From Anaeramoeba flamelloides (taxonomy: Eukaryota; Metamonada; Anaeramoebidae), in NCBI GenBank assembly GCA_027625915.1, contig JANTQA010000012.1, positions 11,866,501 to 11,930,500 on the forward strand: a stretch of DNA of 64,000 bases, in the 5' to 3' direction. Of this stretch, positions 1 to 11,829 are shown in pieces. Each line of letters begins with the position of its first letter. Position 1 is the first letter of the stretch. A program made the position numbers and the translations under genes. The notes under the pieces are model-generated. The model did no database searches and was not told where the DNA came from. It saw only the letters and a list, made by a program, of their open reading frames with translations.

Positions 1-3000
1 AGAGGCTGATGAATTTAACAAATTAAGGAATGTGCTTAATATTAAAAAATATTTTTTGAAATGGAAGACCCTTTTTAGCATGATTAATGGGTGATTAATA
101 AATGCAAAGACCCCCCACTTTAAATAAACAAAGCCCATTATAAAAAAAGACTTTTTGTCGAAAGAGAGTGCTTGATCATAGTATTTTTTTGCAATAAAAT
201 AGTCCTTTTCCAATCCAGCTAGGCCCAATTCATAAAATTTACCAATTTGGTACGAAGCGTGTGAATTGTTTAAAGAAGACGAACGTTGGTAAGTTTTGAA
301 AGACTTTACAACGTCCTTTTCAACACCAAAGCCATCGAAATAAAATTTCGCAACCTTGTTCAGGCTATTTGAATTGTTTTGGTTGCCGGACAAGTAATAA
401 TAACTCAGCACTCTATTTTTTCTTTGAAAGTCGAGCCAATCTTTAATATCATATGCAGATAAAGGAGGCGATCCATCTGCACCAGCGTCTTTATCGATTA
501 ACTTTAAATTGCCATTGAAAATTTTTTTCATATCCTTTATATTGGCCATTTGATAATATAAATTGGCAACGTTACTTTGGGCTATTTCATATCCAAATTC
601 CGCCAATTGTTCATAAATTAAGATTGACTTTAAAAGATCTCCGTTGTTCCAATATTGGTACGCATCTTTAAAATCATCAGCCCACTCGCCCCTTTCTGCA
701 ATTTTTTTATAATATTCAAGAGCATTTTCACAGCTTTTGCCGGTACCCTCCCCGCCGTTGTACATTTGCGCTGTTAATATAATTGAGGCCATGTGGTCTT
801 GATCGGCTGCCTTTTTAAAATATTTGAATGATTTGGTCACATTCTTTTCACACCCGTGCCCATTCAATAGGAAAAGCGCATAGCTATATTGCGCTAAAGC
901 TAAGCCCTTCTTTGAGGCATTTTTTAATAATCGGCATGACATTGTCAGATTTTTTTCTGTTCCCATCCCATTTTGAAATAGAACAGCCAAATTATTCATC
1001 GCAGCGGCGTTCCCCCCTTCTGTGGCCTCGCTAAATAATTGGAATGCCTCAGTGTAATTTTTTTCAGTTCCCGTCCCAAAAAGCTTCATATTTCCTAAAT
1101 TCGTCTTGGCCTCAATATTACCCCTTTCGCTTGCCCTTGTATAATAGTCGATTGCCTTTCCAAAATCCTTTTCAATCCCGCCGTAGCCCGCATGATATAT
1201 TTTACCCAATAAGGTCAATTGGTTGTCATCGTCTTGCCTTGTAGCCATTTTAATATAATCCACAGTTTTGGATTCTTTTTTTTTTGTTTCCTCCTTTTTC
1301 TTTTGTTCTTCAAATTTCGATTTCTTATTATGAATCCGATTCATTTGTGGTAACTCACCATCGCCATTATTGTCATAAACATGATTTGCAACTTTAGAAT
1401 AATACTTTATCGCTTTTTGGCAATTCCTTTGTACACCAATGCCCTCTTTATATCGATACCCTAGGATCATGTTCGCATTTAGATCTTTTTTCGTATCAGC
1501 TGCAATATGCAGATTTACTAATGCTAATGCCTGATCTGGCTCTTCTTGACATTTGCCCGTGGATAACACAAACGATAATGCTATCATTGATTGAGAATGT
1601 CCCAATGATACGCCTTTACGGAAATAATATTCTGCAAGGCAATTATGATTTTTTGTTATATTATTCCCAAACTAATTGTAAATTATTTTTTTATTTTTAT
1701 GATTGAAAGATATATTATTCAAATTTCATTTATTAATGCATTTATTTATTTTTTTATAGTTATCATTTTTAAAGTGTTTAATTGGGCTATTTAATGAAAA
1801 AAAATTGTGTTTATACAGCCATTTTCAAAAAGTGCGAAACTAAAGGTTTTAAATCTTATTTAATTGTAGTTAGATTGTTTAAAAAACTGTATTATTTGGA
1901 TTGTTTAACCCCATTTTGTATCGCTACTTTTTTAAAACGTTTTGTTTTTTGCTTTTTGTTAAAAAAACTGTAAAATGGTGTCTTTTGATAATTACACATT
2001 ATTCATTGTTTATTAATGGATTTTTTTTTTTTTTTTTAAACTTTTTTTTTTAAAAAAAAAACTTTATTTTATTACCTCCAATATTGAGGTAAAAGCAAAA
2101 ATTGCTTTTTTTAAATAATCTATTTTTTAAAGTAATTTTTAGAAATTATTTGTGTTTGAATATTTTGTTAAGTAATAATAATAAGCAAATTTTGTTTATT
2201 TCAATTAGGTTTTATGAAACAAAGTTTCTAAAAAGGGAATTTAAAAAAAAAAATTTCAGATTCATAATAATTATTCTTTTGAAGTTTTAAAAGAATAATT
2301 TATTATTTTTATTTTAATTCTCAATGAATTTAAAAAACGTCTAATTATTGGGAATTAGGTATTATATTAAATACGAGACAAATTACAAATCGTGATATTT
2401 GTGTATAAATCCCCATCTTGAAAATTATTTACTATTTAATAGTTAATATATTTTTGATGAATTAAAAAATATTGTAGAATTTGAAAAATAATATTTTTGC
2501 ATCAACAAACCAGATCTTCATAAAAATAATTAATTTTGAAAAATAACTAAAAAGATAGAAATAAAACCAACTATCAGATCAAAAGAAAATTTTTCTTTTG
2601 GTTTTAGACCTAATTGGCTGGTGGGTTGATCGAACCTTTACATCAACAATAGTAATCAATTAAGGCATAATAATTGATTAACAACCTGTTATTATCATGT
2701 TTTAGATAAAACTAACAATAAAAAATTCCCAGGATAATAGAAACTATTAAGTGTATTCAATATTTTTAATTCTCTTTAGTTAAGTCAAACGCATGACACA
2801 ATATTTTTTAAAAACAGCAGTTTAAATTTAAAATATTTCACAAAAAAGACATAATATAAAATGAACGATCTTAAGATTGTTTTTTTTTTTGATCAAAGTA
2901 CATATTGTTCCTTTTAAATTTTAGAGTCAGTTCAATTAAAATAAGAGTGTCATGCCAGAAGTTAACATTTTTACTTTTTTATTAATTTTCAATTGGATCA

Positions 3001-4563
3001 GAAAACGGTATTGCTTACTTTAACTCTGTTGATTTTTATTAATTAAATTGTCTCGTTGAAAAATAATTTATTAATTTTAATTTCACAAGTAAAATTAAAT
3101 GCCACAATAGAATGTTGAGATACGAATAAAAGTTAAACTCATTTAACATTCCCCAAAGTAGATTAAACAAATCAACTTAACATTCTATTGTGGCAATTTA
3201 TTTGACTTGTGAAATTAAAATTAATAAATTCTTTTTAAAAAAGGGAACTTTGAAACTAAAAACCAATTAGAGACAAATCCAAAGTAAAAAATGTTGTTTT
3301 TTCATCTTCTTTGGAAATTGGTAAAAAAGTAAAAATTTTGGCATAGTGTTGCTACTCCCTTAACAATATCTTCATTTTCAAGATGGTGTTTCAAATAAAG
3401 AAGGAGAGTATAACGTTGGCCACTTCTTTACAGATATTTTGAATTATAAACTGAAAAAATTTTCATCTTATTTTCATTTTTCGATTCTTCAAGGTTTTCT
3501 TCATTAAAAATTTCCAACACACACAAAAATATATCACTACAAACAATTAAACGGTTATTCAAAAGCAGAAAGAGTTCACCAACTTCAGTCTAGCTTTGAA
3601 ATTAATTTGAGAAAAAAAAAGAAAGCCAAGTGAAAATTTTTTTTACCACCCATTAAATTCAAATACAAACAACAATAAAATCAAAAATAAAAAATGTCTG
3701 GCTTGTTAAAACTAAAGGTTATCAGTTTTCCATCGTTCTTGATCACGAACACGAGAAATTGTTGTTCCAACTATTTAAAAAAGTGAGTACTAAAAACATT
3801 AAAAACTGTTTTTGACAAGGTTTCAAAAAGGCGAATTAGACAGTTTGAACAATATTTTTTTAGAAAACATTGATCCCCACTTTTTTCATACAACTGTATT
3901 TGTATTGTACCCATTTTCCAAAAGAATAATCACCATTAACATTGTGTTGAAATTCATGAGTAAAATTTTTTTCAAATTCCAGTATTTATCGAATTTATTC
4001 GAAAAAGAAGAATTATTTCAAATCTGTTAAAGTCAAACTCACAAAACTTATTGTCAATTCGAATTCGAATTCAAATTCCAATTGTTTTTTAAGCACTATT
4101 CTTACATTGTGTTGTTAATTTTTTTTTTTTTTCTTTTTTATCTTCAAAATTCAAGTGATGTCAGGATCAAAATAAAAATAAAAAATAATATTTTTTCAAG
4201 AGAAATTCTTACCAAATATATTTCCCCAAGAGAATAGTATGCCTCTGGATTACCTAAACTTGCTGACAATTTGAAAAGATAAGTAGCAAGGTTTGGATCA
4301 GATTCCCTTTTTTCTGTTGCTTTTTGATAAAGTGATCGGGATTCCTCGAATTGCTTTGGGTCGGATTCTTTAATGTTTGATAAAGGGTGAACGATGTCTC
4401 TTTTTAGATATGATTTTAATAATTCGAGATCAATATCGTTTGTAGGTGTTTCTAATAACCAAGAATCATTGTCCTCCAATAAATTTGTTAGTAAGAATGG
4501 AATTGAGGCAACGAGTGCGAAATAAAAGAAAAGAATAAAGATTAATTTTATAGAGAGACGCAT
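1..4563 (-). CDS. SEL1L: SEL1L/HRD3-like ER-associated degradation adaptor (3' end outside window)
   Basis: Two exons are visible: 4563-4213 and 1671 to beyond position 1. Exon 1 starts with a signal peptide (MRLSIKLIFILFFYFALVAS) and ends in the first Sel1 repeat (AYYSLGEIYL). The donor is GTAAGA at 4212 and the acceptor TTACAATTAG ends at 1672, both phase 0. The join gives a continuous repeat (GEIYL/FGNNITKNHNCLAEYYF). Exon 2 holds many Sel1 repeats of the kind GNIEAKTNLGNMKLFGTG and AAAMNNLAVLFQNGMGTEKN. It then has the block GYEIAQSNVANLYYQ, which matches the SEL1L/Hrd3 motif GYEVAQSNAAF, and later AKKYYDQAL as in the SEL1L C-terminal repeats. SEL1L/Hrd3 is the lumenal, membrane-anchored partner of the HRD1 ubiquitin ligase that receives misfolded ER proteins. 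The C-terminal anchor should lie left of position 1. A Lys/Glu-rich insert of about 30 residues sits between repeats (near 1290-1330). Assignment to the SEL1L branch rather than generic Sel1 proteins rests on those two blocks and the signal peptide. Confidence 0.88.
2945..3361. repeat. foldback element, AAGGGAGTAGC family
   Basis: Two arms of about 55 bp (3067-3118 and 3174-3230) are near-perfect inverted copies, with the shared core GCCACAATAGAATGTT. The right end is GCTACTCCCTTAA. The reverse complement of the right half aligns well with 50781-50965, so this is a dispersed family. The left terminus is too worn to place exactly. No coding capacity. Confidence 0.7.
3694..4030 (+). CDS. possible small nested gene, unknown function
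   Basis: An ATG in the context AAAAATGTCTGG (the RasGAP start has the same AAAATGTCTG) opens 29 codons. A candidate 37-bp intron (GTGAGTAC...GACAAG, 3783-3819) joins in frame to a second exon ending at TAA 4030. The product would be 99 residues (MSGLLKLKVISFPSFLITNT...EKEELFQIC), mixed in composition and without low complexity, unlike random ORFs here. It lies inside the SEL1L intron on the opposite strand. I do not recognise a family. The very short intron and lack of homology keep this tentative; it may instead be a decayed or spurious frame. Confidence 0.3.
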
Positions 4564-4760
4564 AACGTAAAAATAAATTAAAAAATGATTCAGTAAAAAT
4601 TGATTTTATCAGAAGTCATACTGATTAATTTTAAAATACTATTTTTTCATAACTTAAGTATGTGATTAATATTTAGAGATTGAAAGTCTTTTTGAAAAAT
4701 AAAAATGTTTGGAAAAACTTTAAAAAATAATTCCAAGTAATATTTGTAAAATCTTCAATA

Positions 4761-5640
4761 CTGCTGAGAGAAAAATATTTCACACAGAAAAATGGTTGGA
4801 CACCATTTTTAATTGGAAACATTAGTAAAATTGAAAATCAAATCCTAATGATAACAAGGTGACTTTTATATAAATCCAGGTTTAAAGGTGTTACAAGTTC
4901 ATTAATATGTGGTGTGTGTTGAATACTCATTTGGTTGGTTGATAACTAAAGTAGATCATGCTATTTTAACAAAAAACCAAGTTCAAGTAAAGTTTACTAT
5001 TAATTCTGAAAATTGTAATTTTTAAACTTGCTTTTAATTATAAGAGATAAGGTTTTGAAAAAGTAGAATTACACTAATCGTTATTCTAATAAGTAGATTA
5101 TTGCTATTTTCTTTAGTTATTTCACAAACAAAAGAAATTAAAAATCATTTTTAGTAATGTTCAAAATTAAAATTTGTTGTCACTGTTGAGAGAAAAATGT
5201 TAGACACAGAAAAATAGTTGGACAGCATTTTTAATTGGGAACATTACTGAAAATGATTTTTAATTTCAATCGTTTGTGAAATAACTAAAGAAAATAACAA
5301 TAATCTACTTATTAGAATAACGATTAATGTAATTCTACTTTTTCAAAACCTTATCTCTGATACCCTAAAGCAAGTTTAAAAATTACCATTTTCAGAATTA
5401 ATAGTAAACTTTACCAGAACTTGGATTTTTGTTTAAATAGCAAGATCTATTTTTGTTATCAACCATTCAAATGAGTATTCTATACAAACCACAGATAAAT
5501 GAACTTGTAACACCTTTAAACCTGGATTTATATAAAATTCACCTAGTTATCAATAGGATTTGATTTTCAATTTTACTAATGTTCCCAATTAAAAAAGGTG
5601 TCCAACCATTTTTCTGTGTCCAACATTTTTCTCTCAACAG
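4761..5640. repeat. 880-bp foldback element with an internal third terminus
   Basis: The left arm from about 4761 (CTGCTGAGAGAAAAAT) and the right arm ending 5640 (ATTTTTCTCTCAACAG) are inverted copies over roughly 400 bp each. For example, AAATCCAGGTTTAAAGGTGT near 4873 matches the inverted copy near 5510-5530. A further copy of the terminus, CTGTTGAGAGAAAAATGTTA, lies in the centre at 5183, so one element seems inserted in or duplicated within another. Another worn terminus follows at about 5671-5680. No ORF. Confidence 0.75.
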
Positions 5641-8172
5641 TCAGACTATTTTTCTCTTTCCAAAATTTTTCTCTCAATAGTTATTTTTTTTTCTTAAAAT
5701 CAATAGAGCTCTTATTTTCCGAAGAAATAAAAAATATTTTTCAATCGGCTGAATAAAACAATGATATGGTTAACTAAAAGAAATATCTCAAAAACGAAAA
5801 TAAAATCCTTTTATTAATATTTCCTGTAACAAGGAAGTGGTATCGTGTAATAATGGGAATAATTTTTGTAAAAAATTTTTATAATAATAGAAATAAAATG
5901 AATATATTTTGTTTTCTCTTTCAAAGAAAAAATCGAAAAAAACAATTGATTGTAAAAGAAAAAATGTTCTTTTCTGGTGTTTTAGTATTTAGAATTTTAT
6001 GATATTTGGAATATACAAAAAAAGTATAAGTAGAGAATGTCACCAATATAATAAATTATAATTTTACACTTTTAGAGTAGAGTATTTATTCCATAAGAAT
6101 CAAACTTTAAAAATTCTAACTCTAGATTTCTTAGAATGGTGTTTAATTCATAACCATTTGTTCAAAACAATATCCAATCTATCAAAAAACAAGAATAAAA
6201 ATTATGATTGTCCAAATTCATAGTAAAACCTCCATAAAACTCGATTTTTTTTTCAAAATAAGTTGATACATCTAATTAGGCTATCAAACAATTAAATGAG
6301 AATTATATAGGTACTAAGTCTAATTAACTTTAGGTGGGTTTATTACTGGGTTCATAAAAGATATGTTTAGTTATCATAGGGATTTATTTTGAAATTATGA
6401 ACAATAAACAATTATATCACTTTTATTAACTATTAATAAAAATATCAGAGATTATTTTCATTTCTAGAATTATTTTAAAGACTAATTATGAAAAAGATTT
6501 TTGTTTAGATAATTTTTAGGGTAGAATTGTTTCAGTGTAAATTCTTCTTAATTTTTTATGTTTCCAATTTCGAAATTAATAAATAGTTCATTGAAACTTG
6601 GTTTCCTTAAAGTACTGGAAATAATTTTGTGTTGTTCAATTGTGTAAAATAATTGAAAATATCTACTAGTTATCAAATCAAAGCTACTTAAAATCCTAAC
6701 TTTAAACAATAAAAATGTTTTTTTTTTTCTTTTAATAAAATTAATTTAATTATTTAACAAATGGGAAGAAAGTATTTACAAATAAATTTTATTTTTAATA
6801 GTTTATCTTTGATACTTATAGAAAATATATTAAAATTTACATGAAAAAAAATTATAATCAATATTAATTTTCTGATTCTTAATTTCATGAACTGGTAATT
6901 TTTTAATTATTGTGTAATTGATTTTATTTTCCATTTTTTATTATTTTTCTCTGGTCTTATATATAAATAAATAAGTGTAATTAATGTATAATAAATTATT
7001 CATAAAAATAATTTAACAATTTTTAATAATCAAAAAGAGCCAATAATAAACTATTTTTCATAAATTTTGACTCACTTTATAATCCTAATGGGAGTTGTTT
7101 TTAGGGTTTATTCCAGTATTCTTAACAAAAAATATTTTCAAATTTTTGGATCAGAATCATTTTTTCTAATTTTTCAAATTTTAGGTTTGCTTTTTTAAAT
7201 TTTTCTTTTGTTTTTCTTTTGTTTTTCTTTTTTTTTTTTTTTTCTTTTTCTTTTTTTTTCTTTTTCTTTTCTTTTTTTCAAAAGATCAAGTGGAAAAAAA
7301 AAAGAGATCTTCAAAAAGAAAAATAATCACTAAGAAAATTGAGAATGTAATGTCTTTGAAAATGGATTAAATTATTCATAAAAAATATTGTTGTTCAACT
7401 TTTTTTCAGTGAAAGTTCAGTAATAAAAAATGGGTAATGCTCATTTCAAAAATTGTGACTCACTTTTTTTTAGTTTTTGGTTTTATTTTTTTTAATTTTT
7501 AATATATCAGGCTTTTCTAGATTTAGAATGACTTAAAAGTGAATTAAAAATCATATTTAGTTATTAATTGTTCTTGAATACTAATGGATAATTTTTTTTT
7601 TCAATTTATTATTTCAGGTGAGTCACAATTTTTGAAAAAGAGTTTATTTCTGTGGACTTTTGAGGTAATAACTTTTTTTCATTTTTTTAATAGAATTTCT
7701 CTTCCAAATAAAATAAAAAAAAACACTTTAATTTCCTTGATTGTTTTTGATCAGATGGTAATTCAAACTTGAATCAATAAAATTGAAAAGGTTAAACCAT
7801 TTTTTTAGATAGTAACACAATTATAAAAAAATTCTAAAGAACACAAAATATTTTTATTAAAAACACATCAAAAAAAAATATCTTAAAAAATTTTTTTAAT
7901 TAACATGGTTAAATGAAAACAGTTATCAATTCAATTTCAATTATTTGAGTCCAAATTAGTCAAATATATTTTAAAATAAGATTGTATCATTTCAATTATT
8001 GTTTTTTTTTTATTGCTTGTCAATAAAACTGTAATGTTTATCAATTTTTATATGTGTTTTTTCTTGTTATTTTATTTTTTTTTTTTTTTACTTTTTTCAA
8101 CCATCAAAATTATTTTTTGTTTATCTTTTAGTTTTTTCTTTTGATTGTTTCAATTAGTTATAGAATGGTGGT

Positions 8173-8198
8173 TATATATATATATATATATATATATT
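8173..8198. repeat. (TA)n microsatellite
   Basis: An uninterrupted TA dinucleotide run of about 13 units. Confidence 0.9.
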
Positions 8199-9871
8199 CC
8201 ACAAAGTACAAATGGCGATAAGACTTTCTAAATGAAGTTTAATAATAATGAAAGAAAACATCAAGATTTATCTTTTGATACAATCAGTTTCACTTTCATT
8301 GGTGTAAACTTTGAAGAGAAGTCAACACATACATAATTTTGCAAATTATTCTATATTTTTTTATAGAATTTGTTTTACTCAGATTGTTTTAGATAAGATT
8401 TTTTTACATAATCAATTTTCTAAGATCCTGAATAATGTGATTAATTTGTGTTTTTTTTTTTTTTTTTTTGATATGTTTTAAATTTCCATCTAACTTTATA
8501 CATTAAAAATAGTATAGTCTGTATTACCAATATTGGTTATTAGAATAAAAATCCAAAATTTTAACTAAAAATCATTGAATAAAATTTTTTTAAAAATTCA
8601 TTTGATTCAATAAATAAGTCCCAAATAGCAAAATTATTATTTGATTTAAAAAAAAAGGTAAATATTTCTTGATATGTATATTTTTTATTCATGTTTTATT
8701 CAAGAAGAATTGATTAATAAGTATAATTTAGTATTAGATCTCGAAAAATATAAAAGTCGAACGACTACGAAACATCCAGGATTTAAATGATTTTCTTCTA
8801 ATAGTATAATTGTAATCGTTCAAACTCGCGTGGAAACAAATAATCTAAATAATGAAAATGATTAACAAATCCTTGAAATTTATAAAAGATTTTATTAAAG
8901 AAAATTTCACTTCACAAAAAAAAAAAAAAAAAAATTAAATACTGCATGACTAGTTTCTCTATAAACTTAAGAACGTTTTTATACTTTAGAATTCGAAATT
9001 GTTAAGATATAAAAAAAAGTACATAATTCCATAATTTTTTGATTCATATACCTGCACATTCTCAGTTTTTTTTTTTTTTTTTGGGGGGGGGGGTAATTGT
9101 TATCATAATTTTCAAAAAAAGTATTTAAAAAAATAAATACTTTCTTCCAGTTTCGAAAAATTGTAGTATTTTACTGCATTTCTTTTGTCAATCCAAATCT
9201 ATTTTGGATAAATTTCATATGATTAAAAAAAAAAATAATAGATGATATAAACTTTTATTAACTTGTTAAATTCGAATTTTTTTGTGATCTTAATTCAATT
9301 CCAAATTAATATGTATTTTTTTTTTTTCTTTTTATTTTTGAAGGGGGGGAATTAATTTCCTCTTACAGTGCTAATAATTTTATCTGTTTTTATTTATGTT
9401 TGCAAAATATATTAAAATTGTTTCAGTTTATAATCTTTTGTATTTTTTTTTTCTTTATTAGTTTATTGAACAACAATTTCCATCCATTTATTTTTTAATA
9501 TTCAAATAAAAAATAAAATTATTGTTTGTGTTGTTAGCTGAAAATTATAAAAAAATCAAAAATCCTGAAATTGCTGCGAAAGACATATATATATATAGAA
9601 TATAAAAATATATTTAAGGGGTGGTGATATTTAAAATCACTAAAAACTAAGATTTATTATTCTTTATTTAGTTTAATAATAATTTTCGAATTCCAACACA
9701 CGAAAAGTATATTTAATTTTTTTTATGGTTGAGTATTATTGTCTCTCCAAATTATTACAGGTAAACCATAGCAAAAATGGAAATAGAAATGGACATTACA
9801 ATTGCAATTGCAATTGCAATACTCATCACAATCATCATCCTCATAATCATATTTTATAAATTTGCAAGGAA

Positions 9872-11101
9872 TTAACATTCAATTTTGAAATGAGGTGGAT
9901 CATTTATTTTGACAAGGGGTAAAATTGAAGAATATCCAGGGAGAAATTCGTTGTATAATTGTTCAAATTTCAATTTCCTAACTCTCTGCGGGGTATTGTT
10001 TAAAGAGAATTTGCTGTCGGTTAAAAATTGCATCATGTAAACCACGAAATGAATCAATTCTGCTTTTTCTTGAAGTCTTCTCCTTAGTCTGTGATAAAAC
10101 AAATACCAATCGTAAGAAACTAAAAAGTAGGCCATTTCCTTGGCAGAAAAATGGGAATGCAAGAGGCCATCAGCCCAAAGGCTAAGTCTGATCATTGAAA
10201 TAAATAATGGTGTACGATCCCACCCTGATAGGCAATGGATCAGCAAGCCTGTTTCGTTAGGATCCTTCAGTATTTGGATCATTCTTTCAAAATACAATTC
10301 AATTAGCTTCATGAAATTTATATGCTTTGGCGCATTTTGGTCATTGTTTGGTGCCACGAGGTGTTGGCTTAAATCAATTTTTGGCTTTAAAAAGCCAATA
10401 GTTTCTAATTGTTTGTACATGTAGTGGGTAAAGTCATAATTGTAGCTTGCAAAGCACTTCAAGTTGGGCACGGCCCTTATAGGTAGTTTTTCAAGTTTGA
10501 CATCGCTATAGTAGTGCTTTATTTCTGGTTCCTTTTCGGACAGGCCAACCAAAATCTTGGAGGATGGGTTGCTTCGATCGTAGACCATAAAATTTGAAAC
10601 TGTTGAAATCTTGAGTTTCTTCAGCAGCGCGCTATCCTTTTTTACATTTTCGGTTGGTTGGCAACAAAGCACAGAGCCAGAACGGCAAATCATTTTGTCT
10701 TTGTATGACATGACAGGAACAACAAATCTTGTTCGTGCCCTTGTGTTTGAAGAGTTTGCATATAATTCGTAGAGATCTTCCAGAGAACTTTGGTCTCTTC
10801 TGGGTGCAGTGTGTGGTAGGGGGATCTTTGTTGGGTATGTTGTGCAAAGGATCTTTTTTTGGTTGTCAAGGCATTCATACTCGGGATAATCCACGGCAAA
10901 CATTTTCAGTGTTTTATTTAGGATCCTCTTATACGATGAGCTAACAATTCGGTCTGTGCCCTTTACTTCATTAAAATATGTGGCCATTAAACCTTTCAAA
11001 GTTTCTGGTGAAGCAATTGACATAATAATTGGTTCTAAAGATAAAAAATAGTCTTGGATTTTGATAAAAAGGTTGTTAGTAAAAAAATGAAAAGTTAACA
11101 T
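9872..11101 (-). CDS. MTMR14: MTMR14 (Jumpy)-type myotubularin-related phosphoinositide 3-phosphatase
   Basis: A single exon of 409 codons. Residues 290-296 (C-L-S-G-W-D-R) are the CX5R phosphatase loop in the MTMR14 form HC(I/L)SGWDRTPLFIS, followed by the family block LRLSLWADGL-like RLSLWADGLLHSHF and SYDWYLFYHRL. Residues 126-141 (FVVPVMSYKDKMICRS) match the FVCPVILFKGKHICRS region of animal MTMR14. The family removes the 3-phosphate from PI3P and PI(3,5)P2 and restrains autophagy; that is family knowledge, not shown here. The protein ends soon after the catalytic domain, much shorter than the roughly 650-residue human protein. The first ATG (11101) gives 26 extra hydrophobic residues; the ATG at 11023 (MSIASPETLKGLMATYF) looks a more natural start. 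A TATA-like box lies 34-44 bp upstream of the first ATG. Confidence 0.93.
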   Translation of the reverse strand: MLTFHFFTNNLFIKIQDYFLSLEPIIMSIASPETLKGLMATYFNEVKGTDRIVSSSYKRILNKTLKMFAVDYPEYECLDNQKKILCTTYPTKIPLPHTAPRRDQSSLEDLYELYANSSNTRARTRFVVPVMSYKDKMICRSGSVLCCQPTENVKKDSALLKKLKISTVSNFMVYDRSNPSSKILVGLSEKEPEIKHYYSDVKLEKLPIRAVPNLKCFASYNYDFTHYMYKQLETIGFLKPKIDLSQHLVAPNNDQNAPKHINFMKLIELYFERMIQILKDPNETGLLIHCLSGWDRTPLFISMIRLSLWADGLLHSHFSAKEMAYFLVSYDWYLFYHRLRRRLQEKAELIHFVVYMMQFLTDSKFSLNNTPQRVRKLKFEQLYNEFLPGYSSILPLVKINDPPHFKIEC

Positions 11102-11106
11102 AGTTC

Positions 11107-11288
11107 AGATCACTTGAAGAAATCTTCTGACTTTTATATAAAGCTTTGAGACTTTTACAACACTTTTCCCCCTTTAAAAATGTTAGAAAGTGTTTGAAAG
11201 GGTGGTAAATTGACTTCAAGTGTTTGCAAGTTTGAAAAGAAATGTAAGATTTCTAAAAGTCAGGAGATTTTCGTGAAGTGACTCTTTA
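11107..11288. repeat. imperfect 180-bp palindrome over the MTMR14 promoter
   Basis: The left arm (TCACTTGAAGAAATCTTCTG...) and the right arm, read on the other strand (TCACTTCACGAAAATCTCCTG...), match over about 30 bp, including CTGACTTTTA. An inner pair (CAACACTTTTCCCCCTTT and AAAGTGTTTGAAAGGG) also folds. This looks like a small foldback element that now forms the promoter region. Confidence 0.55.
11135..11144 (-). promoter_or_regulatory. TATA-like box of the MTMR14 gene
   Basis: The minus strand reads CTTTATATAAAAG just upstream of the first ATG at 11101. Position and sequence suit a core promoter element. If so, transcription would start close to or past that ATG, which favours the ATG at 11023 as the true start. 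The box sits inside an inverted repeat. Confidence 0.4.
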
Positions 11289-11534
11289 AAAGTGAAAGTT
11301 GAACCCACTTAAAAAATATATTTGTTGATAAAGTAAAAAATATTCTAGTATTAGAAATATTCAAAAACTTTGAATTTTTACTTTTATTAATTATCTACAC
11401 AAGAATACTAAAATTTTGTTCCACATCGCTTCACTCAAACCATCTATTACCCAACCAAAACAAACTAAATGGAAAAGGTTTACTCTTTCAGTTTTTGTGA
11501 TCTTAATCCACGAAGTAAGCGAAAAAAAAAGTTA

Positions 11535-11698
11535 CTGGTATTGGCACAACAAATGGGAAAAAATTTTGAACTGGACTTTGATTTTCCTTTTTAAATGAAG
11601 AGAACACAATTTCAATCAACCTCCAGGAAATTTCTATTTGAAAAAGCAAAATAAACACATCAAGTGAAATTTTTTCCCATTTATTGTGCAAATACCAG
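11535..11698. mobile_element. MITE, TA-CTGGTATT family
   Basis: The ends are CTGGTATTGGCACA and TGTGCAAATACCAG, flanked on each side by TA. Subterminal AAATGGGAAAAAATTT is mirrored by AAATTTTTTCCCATTT. Length is 164 bp, and it has no coding capacity. TA target sites and short TIRs point to mobilisation by a Tc1/mariner-type transposase. Confidence 0.8.
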
Positions 11699-11829
11699 TA
11701 ATTTCATTCTTGGTAATTGATGTTGATCTGTTTGAGTTGTTCTCAAAAATTTCATGTGTAGGGATCAATTTTAAATTGCTGAAAAAAGTTGCCGACTAAG
11801 TCCAAAAGGTTTTTCATAATAATTTTGCT

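Larger units (their letters stand above)
1672..4212 (-). other. 2.5-kb intron of the SEL1L gene
   Basis: The boundaries follow from the reading frame on both sides: GTAAGAATTT donor and TTTACAATTAG acceptor. This is far longer than the 74-96-bp introns of the RasGAP gene. It holds a foldback element (2945-3361), a possible small gene on the other strand (3694-4030), and a stretch (about 2540-2760) that resembles 33900-34140. Confidence 0.75.
4564..9871. other. gene-free A+T-rich region
   Basis: No convincing coding frame on either strand. It holds the foldback element 4761-5640, a (TA)n run 8173-8198, a T-run followed by a G-run at about 9067-9093, and an (ATTGCA)n stretch near 9797-9821. 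The rest is A/T homopolymer-rich sequence in which I see nothing. Confidence 0.6.

Noticed and set aside
2620-2650. GGTTGATCGAACC, which looks like a tRNA T arm
   Set aside because: No acceptor, D or anticodon stems can be built around it; it belongs to a repeat shared with 33900-34140.
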